A stretch of 64,000 nt of DNA, from assembly GCF_020536995.1 (NCBI RefSeq), contig NC_068366.1, positions 17,217,829 to 17,281,828 of the forward strand, read 5' to 3'. Below, piece by piece: positions 39,583-49,139 of this stretch; the first letter of the stretch is position 1, and every line of letters starts with the position of its first letter. A program made the translations under genes and the position numbers. The stretch is from Dreissena polymorpha. Taxonomy: Eukaryota > Mollusca > Bivalvia > Myida > Dreissenidae. The notes under the pieces were generated by a model. The model worked only from the letters and a program-made list of their open reading frames with translations. It had not been told where the DNA came from and made no database searches.

Positions 39583-39862
39583 AATAGCAAAATTGTATAG
39601 GAATAAAAGGTAATGCAAATATAAGAAATATACCCAGTATTATAAATAATACAAATGATAATCGAAACTGGGAACAGACAAAAAAGTAAGTCGCTTTTCA
39701 TAATGGACACAAAACGCGCAGATCCCCATAAAAAACGTCACGAACGGAAAATATAGAGAACACGTTACTCGTGAATACATAAAAACAATTAGTAAGGATG
39801 TTAGACGAGGATAGGCGACATTCCGATATGAAATATAGAAGTAGATGCAAATTGGAAACCAA
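39583..39862 (+). repeat. Direct repeat, left copy
   Basis: About 270 bp that recur at 40866-41130 in the same orientation, with shared blocks such as AATGCAAATATAAGAAA, CATAAAAACAATTAGTAAGG and CGACATTCCGATATGA. The copies are about 1.28 kb apart and clearly diverged. No coding capacity lies in or between them that I recognise. The unit could be the end repeat of an unknown element or a large tandem duplication. Confidence 0.75.
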
Positions 39863-39894
39863 ATTACGTCGGTTAAGGGTATTGCCTTGACCAA

Positions 39895-40150
39895 CAAGAT
39901 ATCTGAAGTTATGATGAAATTTTATGTTGTGTACATAATGCCGTGCATTATCACATTTCAAATGGCATGGAAATATCTTACAAGATATCTGAGATTATGA
40001 TGAATTTTTATGTTGTGTATATAATGCCTTGCATTGTCGCACTCTAATTTGCATGGAAATCGGTGATGGGTATTGACTTGCCATTTAAGATATCCGACAG
40101 TATGATGACTTTTTATGTTGAAAGATATCTGATGTTTTTTGTTGCGTATA
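39895..40150 (+). repeat. Short tandem array of ~80-bp units
   Basis: A unit with AAGATATCTGA...TATGATGA...TTTTTATGTTG followed by GTGTAYATAATGCC...GCATGGAAAT occurs at about 39897, 39980 and 40085, plus a partial copy at 40120. It lies between the two direct repeats and may be an internal part of the same unknown unit. Confidence 0.6.
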
Positions 40151-40369
40151 TAATATAGAATACTCATATTTTGTGGTAGAACACAAATGTCTTCGTTTTA
40201 TTATACGTGGTTTTGCTGTACGTTACTATCTTTTGAGGTGGAGGAATTTAATAAATTTCGTTTTGTTATTAGTTAATATCATACGAGACATTTAACGTTG
40301 TGTCAGTATTTTGATGTATTTTCTTTCTACATCCAACATGTATTACTCGAAACCATAACTTTTTACAGC

Positions 40370-40530
40370 AGACGAACCCTTCGGCGCCACCAGAAGCAGT
40401 TGCCGATCGGACGATTCATCACCGGCGAGAGGTCCCACACCTACCTGCTCTCCAGTCAGGCGTCCCACCCGCACAGCCAGACGCCATTGCTTCAACTTGC
40501 CGAGGGAAAATTGCATACTACCTTCTACAC
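40370..40530. other. GC-rich island of unknown origin
   Basis: About 150 bp with much higher GC than its surroundings, open in more than one frame on both strands. It begins right after TTTTTACAG, a good acceptor on the plus strand. No domain is recognised in any frame. It could be an exon, a retrocopy piece or part of the unknown repeat between 39583 and 41130. Confidence 0.35.
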
Positions 40531-40865
40531 TTATTGCTTTCTTAATGTTATCATTATTAGCATTGTGTCGTAGGATATTGTCATACATCACTTTTATCGT
40601 CATCATTGGAGATTTCTGTCATTGTTCGCATGTTGTTGTTAATTATGTTGCTGGATATCATGAAGTATATTGTCGCATTTTGATGTCTTATTTTCAGCAC
40701 ATATTCTCTTTATATTGTAATTTCTTCATATTTTGTCATAGAAAAAAGTATTATTTTTCCATCATATTTCATAGTCTACACTACAACTTTCCTACATCCT
40801 AACATAAATTTTTGTACCATAAATTACAAAAAAATAAATTGATGAAAAAGAGGTATGTAACGTAG

Positions 40866-41130
40866 CATAGCAAATTTTATAAGAATAAATGTAATGCAAA
40901 TATAAGAAAAATACATAGTATTATAAATAATACAAATGATAATAAAAAATGAGAAAAAAGTAAGTCGCATTTCATAACGGGCACAAAACGCGAATTTCCC
41001 CAGAAAATACGTCACGAACGGAACCTAGAGAAAACGTGACTCGTGAATACATAAAAACAATTAGTAAGGATGTTAGACGGGGAGAAGCGACATTCCGATA
41101 TGACATCTAGTAGTAGATGCAAATTGGATA
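40866..41130 (+). repeat. Direct repeat, right copy
   Basis: Second copy of the 39583-39862 unit. It ends near GATGCAAATTGGA, which is also the last shared block of the left copy. The foldback element at 41185 begins 55 bp further on. Confidence 0.75.
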
Positions 41131-41184
41131 TGGCAACTCAAACAAAAACCCGCGCGTAGAATGGCATAAAGTCCGCCTGGATGA

Positions 41185-41712
41185 TATTTAATCCATAGGC
41201 GCTCGATGTCAATGACAATGATTTATTTATTTATTTATTTTTTAGTTACCCGTTATTTATTATAATGCATGCACATACAAAGTAATAAAAATCTTCCGAC
41301 AAAACTTCTAAATAAAAAAAGATAGTTAAAACAAATAAATAATTAAATCGCTGTCACCCCGCTCGCTTATTGAAATGCGCGCGCAGGCCGGGAACATCGC
41401 ATCGTCTGTGGAGGTTTCTGTTGAAAGATAGAGAAAGAGCGAGGTTCCCGGCCTGCGCGCGCATATCAATAAGCGAGCGGATTGACAGCGATTTAATTAT
41501 GCATAATGACGCACTTCCGTGGCTTGAGAAAAGGGCGAGTGACCTACCTTGTCAATATCTATGTACATAGTCGAACTATCTTTTTTTAAGAAGACGTTTT
41601 GTCGGAAGATTTTTATTAATTTAGTATGTGTATGCATTATAATAAACAACGGGTAACTAAAAAAAATAAATAAATAAACAATATTGTCATTGACATCGAG
41701 CGCCTATGATTT
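41185..41712. mobile_element. Foldback / long-TIR element
   Basis: The left arm (from ATAGGCGCTCGATGTCAATG at 41196 to GCGCGCAGGCCGGGAAC near 41395) is repeated in reverse complement on the right (GTTCCCGGCCTGCGCGCGC at about 41444 to the mirrored CGAGCGCCTAT near 41707). The arms enclose only about 50 bp. The left arm lacks a stretch of roughly 100 bp that is kept in the right arm (41500-41580). The short frame 41370-41570 spans the loop and is not a gene. Target duplication is unclear because AATC/GATT flanks blend into the arms. No transposase. Confidence 0.75.
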
Positions 41713-42310
41713 ATCCTGTCAAAGAACAGCGAGAGTTGCATACTTTCGGGACAATAAAGCGACGACAGGCGAGGGTGATGGGGTAAACGAACGCTTAACA
41801 AAATAGTATATATAGCGTGTTAAACATGTGTATTGAGATCGGACTTCCCATAAGGATTGACATTTTCTTTTCTTTTTTGGGTTATGTTTTGAATTTATCA
41901 TATAGTTATATTATTGAGAATAAAGAACTTTGACTTTAATACTCTGACTTGTGGTAATTATTACGTTACATAACTAAATACATAACATAAACAAAGGTGT
42001 GAGAATGTAAATTTATTTCCCCAAGTCAAAATTCCCCGTATCGTATACATTATAGAAAACGTGTTTCAGGGAGTTTTTCCTACCTGGTCTGTGTAGGTAC
42101 CATGTACACACATTGTATATAACGATATGAGTTGATAAGGAACTCTGCATCATCTTCAAATATTTATACAAACGTTTGCACAATTACACAATTCTATATG
42201 GAAACTATGTAAATCTGAATATCAATGCGTAGGTGAGTTACATGAACTTGTATATGTGAACTATTTCGGACCCGATTGCTAAATTTTCTTAGGAACAATA
42301 ACAACACTTC
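41713..42310. other. Intergenic DNA downstream of the cellulase gene
   Basis: No gene recognised. It separates the foldback element from the 3' end of the endoglucanase. Confidence 0.5.
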
Positions 42311-42326
42311 TGTGCTAATAATTTTC

Positions 42327-42332
42327 TTTATT
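42327..42332 (-). terminator. Poly(A) signal of the endoglucanase gene
   Basis: AATAAA on the minus strand, 220 bp beyond the stop codon at 42554-42552, giving a short 3' UTR in exon 3. Confidence 0.5.
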
Positions 42333-42551
42333 CAACTTGTTACACCTCATTTTCTATCAATCAGACATTGTGTATTGACGGTTGACAAATTGGAGTTCAT
42401 GAGAAATACCATAGCAATATAAAATATAATAAAAAAGAACAGAAAATTAAAATGTCGTATTACAGTTCTAGAATCTTAAGCAGATGTTGATCAAAAGATT
42501 CCTTGCTGGTTTTCGTTTTTGATTGCATAGACGAAGGCGGGTCAACAAGCG

Positions 42552-45500
42552 TTACTTCGTATTAGTATGCCTGCACTGGCACTGCTTGTACATGCCGTAG
42601 TTAGGGGTGCGCCCATCTTGGCCGTGACCTTCATCACAGTTGGCCCATTCCCACGTCACTTCCGGGTTGTCCCAGCCCATACCGGTGATCTGATTGTGGC
42701 CGTTTTCGAGGTCAAAGTGGACGTTGTAGCCGTATTGATTGACGCTGTGGAGTCCTTGTTGATTGCACCAGCTCAGGTTCGGCCACTCATTGGGACAGTC
42801 GTTGGTTACCATAAAGATCTTCGACTGACCCTCGGCAGTAGCGCCGCCGTGGCCACCGACGAAACCACCAGTGGTGGTGAGCTTGAAGCATTTTCCGCAT
42901 ACCGGACCACACCATTTTCCGCCCGAGGGGTCGAACAGGTTCTGATTGGCTGCCGCCACGAGCCCGTAGCTGTTCCAAGGAAACTGAAAGCAATGATTTT
43001 GTCTAGTCAAGTATTTGTCGAATTGAAAATCGAGTTTTTAAAAACCTTAGCTTGTATAGACCTTTCGTTCTCTTTGCAGGGGAAAGTAGCATTAACGATA
43101 AATCATACACGTATACGCCCAATGCTTTGTTTTGCCACGGTTTATACACAAAACATAGAAATGCTCGTAGCTGGACCTTTCGTACAAAAAATAACACATT
43201 TAAATAGATTCAAAATATTATGTTAAGTGATGAGTAGAAAAGCATCAATATCGATGCAGCCTCAAATTTAAAGAAATCTTCGGAAATCATGTTCGCTTAA
43301 ATACGTTATTCTTATAATATAAGGCTGTTAGCGCAGTGGTTGGTAAATGTGCTTGTCACTTCTGCGATCCGGTTAAAAAAAACCGTTGCGAGCGCATGTG
43401 GGATTGGTAGCTCGTCACCATACCAGACAGGTGGGTTTCCTTCGAACATTACCCTCATCCCCTCAGCATCAGACAATACCAATATTAAATAACTGTCATT
43501 AAAAAACTAAATAGCTGGAAATCGCATAAATAACACAAAATTCCCCGAGTCTAGAAAGCAAATTAGGTAGGAGTGTTGGGACACACTCCGGGTTTAACAT
43601 AATGCGGCCACTGGCCCGAAAGTACTTCATGAACTTCGAAAAACACACAAACACGCTTATAATATATTTTGATATCAGACCTACACATGTGCTTGTTTAA
43701 AGGGGATCTCTTGGACGATATTTACCTGGTTGTCGTTGTCATGGGGCCCGCAGCCGCACGCCCCCTTGCGGCTGTCAGCGTACCGTGTTGTGGAGGCGCA
43801 TGGCTTTCCGTTGTACATTCGGGGAGATCCCGTGCACTTCTGTTGCGCTTCCGCAACCAGCGCACCTGAAACGGAAGGGGTTGTAAAGGAAGTTCTAATG
43901 ATAGAACAATCTCGTGTAGTTATATCTAAGTAGAGATGTGGGTCGCTACTCTCAACATACATCTGGAATTTGCTCAAATTTGATGAAAGTTGTTTTGTAA
44001 GTTTTTTTTTTTTTTTTTATTAAAGATCATCAGTCAAATCAATCAGGCAATATATTGCTAACGTTTTGTTTCTGCGCAATTTTTAGCTGTGTGACATCAA
44101 TATGACAGTAAAACATTATATAAAATGTATAAAGTGTTTATTATACAATAAATCCAATGTCGTTTACTTCATTGTACATGTCATTCAACACTAACCAAGT
44201 TTTTTTTTAGCAAAGCGCCTAAACCGAAATAACTTACAAGAAACGTAATAAAAATATATTAGGCATTGATAACACAAAGATAAATTTACAAAAAAAGTTT
44301 AATTGATAACTTACATAAAAAGTTTAATTGATAACTATACAATGATATGACTGAGCACTTGTTTATCCGTCATATAATAATTATGTCATTTAGTGTATCG
44401 CATATTCCTACATTTAATACAGTTATTACAATGAATTATAATACATCTAACTTATGTCAGTTAAATCTGTGCATATAATTTATGTAGACCGTCCCTGTGT
44501 TTATACAATTACGTCGGTAGGAATTTAATATTTAGATAGCAATTCGATTCAATGTTTTATTTAAGTCTCATCAATTTCATGTTCATACTAATTACAGAGC
44601 ATTAAAACATACATAACAATGCCCCCTTCTGCGCCGCTTTGAAACCATATATTTGACATTTGCCCCAAAGGATGACCTTGACCATAACATTTTACCACTC
44701 AAAATGTGCAGCTCCATGAGATACACATGCATGCAAAACATCAAGTTGCTATCTTCAATATATAAGTTATGACCAATGTAAAAGTTTTCGGACAGACAGA
44801 CTGACTGACGGACGGTTCAAAAACTTAATGCCACCCTTCGTGGGCATAAACACATGAAAATGCCAATTCTATGTAAAAATTTATAAGAGACTTTGATGAC
44901 TTAAATATTGCATAGTGTTCACATTCTTGTTCTCAATATACATATTTAAATTAAGAGTTAGGTTACCATTGCTAATCCATAATTAAAAACTGCCATACGA
45001 TATAATGCAGTAAAATACTGACACTGTGAAAAGTGGAACTAACGCGCATAATATAAAATGGTTTAAGAAATCGATTATCACCTCTGACCAGGTCGGAAAT
45101 GAACTGATTAGCAATGGTTACCTACGCTTAGATAAAATCTGACAGACAATGTTAACAAAGACCATAGTGACATTATTTTACATTTTAAAATCATATCAGT
45201 TAAAAGTTATAACTAAAATAAGGAGACATTCAGCACATACTTCTTCCCAAAGGAATAAGCAAAAAAAACATACCCAGTTTATCATAACCATCTGTTGGAC
45301 TTAATACAGGATTTGATCTCCTCGGTCTGGGTGCACACCATTTAAGGGAGTTATTTAGCACAACCTAGCATGTTACAAATGTGGATATACTAATAAAAAG
45401 GATAAAATACTCTAAAGTAGGTCTCATTAAAGTTTTAAAGGGACTGTCAACCACAGCGACGAAGAAAAGAAAAGTTGTAAAGTACCGTATTTTTTGCAGT

Positions 45501-47068
45501 TATTAGTTTATATTGATTAAAATGTCACGACTGGTATATTACATTACTTGAACAAAGTTGTTAAGTTTTCATATTTTCAGTATATTTGGTAATAAATTTT
45601 ACTGGGTATGTCTACCAGGTAACTACCAGTTAACCATAAATAACGCCAGTAGATTGATTATCATCGTCACATGGTAAACCCAGGAATGCAATTAGTGCAT
45701 GCATAGTGAATTGTATATATTTTATTTTAAAAAAATGATAAATTTATTTGCATTATTTATAGTGTGTGTATCGTTATGTCACCTATTTTCGCGATGTACT
45801 TTCGATTTCACATCGTGAAATTTTATTACCGAAGATACTGAAAATATGAACTTTTTTCAAGTAATGCAATAAACGAGTCGTGCTATTTTAATTAATATAA
45901 ACTAACAATTTAAAAAAAACACGGTATTATTGAACTCTTCTTTTTTCGTCATTCGTGGTTGACAGTCCCTTTAAAACCTATTTTGAGTAGATGTATTTTC
46001 TCCTTTCATGAAGAATAGAAAAACAGGTTTCGGCTGATAAATACATAACATTCTCTGTAGTAAATATATATTTTAATTTTTCACAATATGACATGGCATG
46101 ATTTTTAGGTTTTACACTTAAATTATCCATTTGCATTTTCAATGCGGGGAATCACGTGGTCAGATTTGAGAAAAAATGGCCGCCGATGCCTCGATTCGAT
46201 GGAGATATTGAGTCTTGAAACAGGTACATCTACCTTATTACTTACTTGTTTTTATTCGTATAACGCCTATCATAGGGCCAACCGGAAGCGGTTTCAGCGA
46301 GTATCAACCGTTTTCCGCTGGTTGGTCTGAGTGTGGAGATAACTCATGGAATATTTCGCGATTTCCTGACGGAATGCTGTGCATTCTGAGTATAACGTTC
46401 AATTTTTGAACATTTTCAGAATTATGTACAGTTCTATTGTAACAGACACCCACCTACTTTATTGAACATATTACTTTAAACAATTGTGTGAAACAATATC
46501 AGCATTTACTAAAGAATTTTGGCCCAATTCGATCGGCGTTAAATGATGTCGCTGAATAAAATATCGAAATGAATCTAGATCAAAAGTAAGGCTAGAAAGG
46601 TACGCCAAAAACTACACTTTTGTGGTTCCCTCCTTATATTACTTAGATCTGTAAATGTGTAACTGAAAACATCGGAGTACATGCATTGAACAAAAACGTT
46701 AACAATTGAGTGTTTCTCCGTCATAAAGAACCAACTCAATCGTTGTTTGGATAACGAAACATACATAAAAATGATTTTTTTTAGTTGACGTTTAAATATA
46801 GATCTACTAATACAATCGCGATATTATTAGTTGATAAAGTGCGTTACTTAAATGAAACCTCTCTACCAAAAGGCGGAAGATCTCAAGAACAACCACAGAT
46901 GCCTGCCTCTGTACCATTGTACTTGGTATTGTCTCACTGTATTCAAGTAATCTTTCATATATTATAAGTTTAAAAGTGATCAAATACCACACAAATACCA
47001 TAACAATGTATAAAGAATTCTCACTTACCAAGACTCAGTAACAGCACTGAAAGGTAGACTTTCATCAT
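42552..47068 (-). CDS. GH45 endo-beta-1,4-glucanase (cellulase)
   Basis: Three exons on the minus strand: 47068-47029, 43865-43726 and 42983-42552, giving 203 aa. Junction phases are 1 and 0; donors GTAAGT and GTAAAT; both acceptors follow TTTCAG. Residues 1-20 are a signal peptide (MMKVYLSVLLLSLGALVAEA). The mature part matches the mussel-type GH45 family: YNGKPCASTTRYADSRKGAC with Asp44 as the expected catalytic base, GKWCGPVCGKCFKLT, then NVHFDLEN with Asp151 as the expected acid, and MGWDNPEVTWEW near the C-terminus. Cysteines are many, as usual for this small disulfide-rich barrel. Length fits the family (about 180 mature residues) plus a short C-terminal tail with CQC. It cleaves internal beta-1,4 bonds of cellulose and would be secreted, probably by digestive tissue. 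Exons are GC-richer than flanks. Transfer from fungi into molluscs has been proposed for this family; the introns show it is now a host gene. Confidence 0.93.
43321..43475 (+). repeat. tRNA-derived SINE in cellulase intron 2
   Basis: Begins with a tRNA-like head (GGCTGTTAGCGCAGTGGTTGG at 43323-43343 contains the A-box). The B-box near 43368 is decayed (GCGATCCGGTT). A tail with ACAGGTGGGTTTCC follows near 43428. It is a bivalve-type SINE by pattern, not a functional tRNA. Confidence 0.6.
44620..44855 (+). repeat. Dispersed molluscan repeat in cellulase intron 1
   Basis: Contains GACCTTGACC, ACTCAAAATGTGCAGCTCC, a GACAGACAGACTGAC run and TGCCACCCTTCGTGGGCATA at the end. I recall this arrangement as a very common repeat in bivalve and gastropod genomes. 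Boundaries and class are approximate. Confidence 0.6.
45294..46141. repeat. Dispersed repeat, copy interrupted by a MITE
   Basis: The outer parts 45294-45438 and 45971-46141 together match 11430-11740. The middle 532 bp is the TTAA-flanked MITE. It lies in intron 1 of the endoglucanase gene. Confidence 0.8.
45439..45970. mobile_element. TTAA-flanked long-TIR MITE
   Basis: Ends read AGGGACTGTCAACCAC and the exact inverse GTGGTTGACAGTCCCT. The inverted similarity continues inward for about 150 bp or more with mismatches (both arms carry AGTTTATATTRATTAAAAT and a CACGACT block). TTAA flanks both ends (45435-45438 and 45971-45974). The paralogous repeat at 11430-11740 has a single TTAA here, so the insertion is directly demonstrated. 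No transposase. TTAA choice fits piggyBac or Kolobok transposons as the source of the enzyme. Confidence 0.88.
46142..46376 (+). other. Promoter-like segment of unknown origin
   Basis: Holds an E-box CACGTG (46153-46158) and a good start context (AAAATGGCCGCCG at about 46175), followed by AAACAGGTACAT, which looks like a splice donor near 46220. The frame from that ATG stops after about ten codons. It may be the 5' end of a mobile element rather than a host gene. It lies in cellulase intron 1, just left of the segmental duplication limit. Confidence 0.3.
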
Positions 47069-47117
47069 GATCGTGAATAACGCGATGTTTGATGTAAATG
47101 ATCCGCCGAGTGAGTTG

Positions 47118-47125
47118 TATTTATA
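47118..47125 (-). promoter_or_regulatory. TATA box of the endoglucanase gene
   Basis: TATAAATA on the minus strand, 50 bp before the start codon at 47068. A start of transcription about 30 bp downstream (near 47090) would leave a 5' UTR of only some 25 bp. The segment is missing from duplication copy A. Confidence 0.65.
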
Positions 47126-47815
47126 GCACATAAAAGGTGAGTGCAATCAGTCGGCCGTGCATTTAAACGCATAAACAAAACAGCATAACAACACTTACTT
47201 GTTAATGTACAATACGTAGAAAAACAACATTGCTCGTGCCCGTGTTGGTACGAATTTCGTGAATCCGGTATTTGTTCACGCCATCACCGTCAACACATTT
47301 AAATATATATTTCGATTTTATTGTAATCCATTTGTTTGAACAGGACATTGACATGCTTTCTATGAAATGCTTGTTCACGCTACGTTAACGCTTTGTTTAT
47401 TCATTAGACCCTGAGGCCTAACGTTGATGTATCGCACTGTTCCGCAAAGGTTCGTTTATAACGTAACTATAAAGTTATGTCAACAGGACACTTTTAATGT
47501 GACGAAACTCGGTCAGATGTTAATTTTACAATATATTAACCTAGTTCAAATCTGATGCACGTGCGTCTTAAAACTAGATCATTTCACACTTCGGTTCTAA
47601 CATTATTTCATAGTACTCTTAGGTAATAAATTATTTCGGATTGTTGCTAAATGAATTGTTTTGCTTTTAGATGCAAGTAAACGCTAATCTAGAATTACCT
47701 ATATGGTATACTCTGGCATAAATTTGAAGACAATATGTATGTATAAGCAGTAATTTAGTGGTGTCATTGCTAACAATCCTTCAATCAGATAATTCAGTGT
47801 ATTTAAATGAGCCGT

Positions 47816-48066
47816 GTTATGGTAAAACTGGGCTTAATGCATGTGTGTTAAGGGTCGTCCAAGATAAGCCTGTGCAGTCCGCACAGGCTCATCAGGCTCA
47901 TCAGGGACGGCACTTTTTGATGTAATCGTATCGTTCGTTGAAATGAAGTCTTTTTAAAACAAGGCTCCAGTTTGCTTGGAGAGTGTGATAAGCTTGTGCT
48001 ACCTACACAGACTTATCTGTGATGACACTTTTCGCAAATACATAAAGCCCAGTTTTCCCAGAATGC
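47816..48066. repeat. Foldback MITE, copy B version
   Basis: Outer inverted ends: GGTAAAACTGGGCTTAATGC on the left and CATAAAGCCCAGTTTTCCC on the right. Inside is an inverted motif GCCTGTGCAGTCCGCACAGGC near 47868-47888 that is itself a palindrome. I recall this repeat as abundant in freshwater and marine heterodont bivalves. Copy A has a more decayed version at the same site. Confidence 0.7.
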
Positions 48067-49050
48067 GGCTTAAACAAATTCCTTTTCAATTTCAGCGGCG
48101 CCGCTGAAGCCTTTAAGGGACAATGTTAGAGGGCCATTCAAAACTGGATTGTCGTGAACATATATCGAAAGACAAATATTGGCATTGAAACACTATCAAA
48201 ACTTACAACTTTATCATGTTCTCAGATCCGTAGTCTGTTCCTTCGCTGTGTACTAATGTAAAAAGTTACCATTAAATGCATCACACAACGCTCTCGTTTT
48301 TCTTACGACGTAACACACATTTCTATACTCTAAACACACAAGCGCCGATATTGAGCGCAGCACAGTTAAATACAATTCGAAATGCAATAAAATAAGTGTT
48401 TGTCAAATCATTTTGGAAGTTAGCTAATTTTTTTGCGTTCATGCGATTATTAAAGCAAAATATCATGCCGACAAGACATGACACACGCTAGCGCTTCCTT
48501 GATAATAAACCGGTGATTTCATTACTGTAATATAATTGTATAACGTTAACGCAAAGCGTGCATTGCACTGCTAGTTTAAAGATAACTAACACGTAATCCG
48601 TTTTGATTGAAACAATCCCGGATTGTAACCAAGTTGAATAAGTAATAAATGCTATAATAAAGATCAAGCTTTGATTTGTGTGTAAGAAAACGTTGTACAG
48701 TGCAAAGTCCACTATCCGCATACGCATCTAGGAATGGTCGCTACTTAAGAATAACATTTTTTTTGTATAATGTGAACAATATTTTGTACTTAAATGAAAT
48801 CAAGAAATTAATGCGGAGGACGATAAAAATCACACAGACGCGTTTACTTTTAACGTTAATCAAACGTACGATATACACCTTAGACGTTCTTGGTGTTTCG
48901 ACAACGTCTTCGTGCATTCTAACGGCAGCCTTGACAATCCTACCGCGCCATTTGTCGTCATAAAAACATATATAGAACGCTAGACGATGTGACTTTCATA
49001 TACTGCAGCGTGAAACAGTAATAAATACAGAGTCATTGTATACACTGAAT
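48067..49050. other. Non-coding DNA specific to copy B
   Basis: About 1 kb with no counterpart in copy A. No gene is recognised; overlapping frames near 48488-48963 are unsupported. Confidence 0.45.
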
Positions 49051-49139
49051 CATTGCGGGAATAAATATTCGTATTAATTAAAATATTTAAATAATGCGTT
49101 AGCAGCAACGATAAAACGTGTAATAAACCTGAATAAGAT

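Noticed and set aside
40343-40606. Minus-strand frame over the GC-rich island as a protein gene
   Set aside because: More than one frame is open there owing to base composition, and none shows a recognisable domain.
39583-41130. LTR retroelement interpretation of the two direct repeats
   Set aside because: No pol-like coding, primer site or clear TG...CA ends were seen, so only a direct-repeat pair is reported.
42567-43226. 219-aa open frame on the plus strand
   Set aside because: It is the antisense shadow of endoglucanase exon 3; the minus strand matches the GH45 family with correct splice sites.
43669-43933. Two plus-strand frames over cellulase exon 2
   Set aside because: Antisense shadows of a GC-rich exon with a clear GH45 motif on the minus strand.
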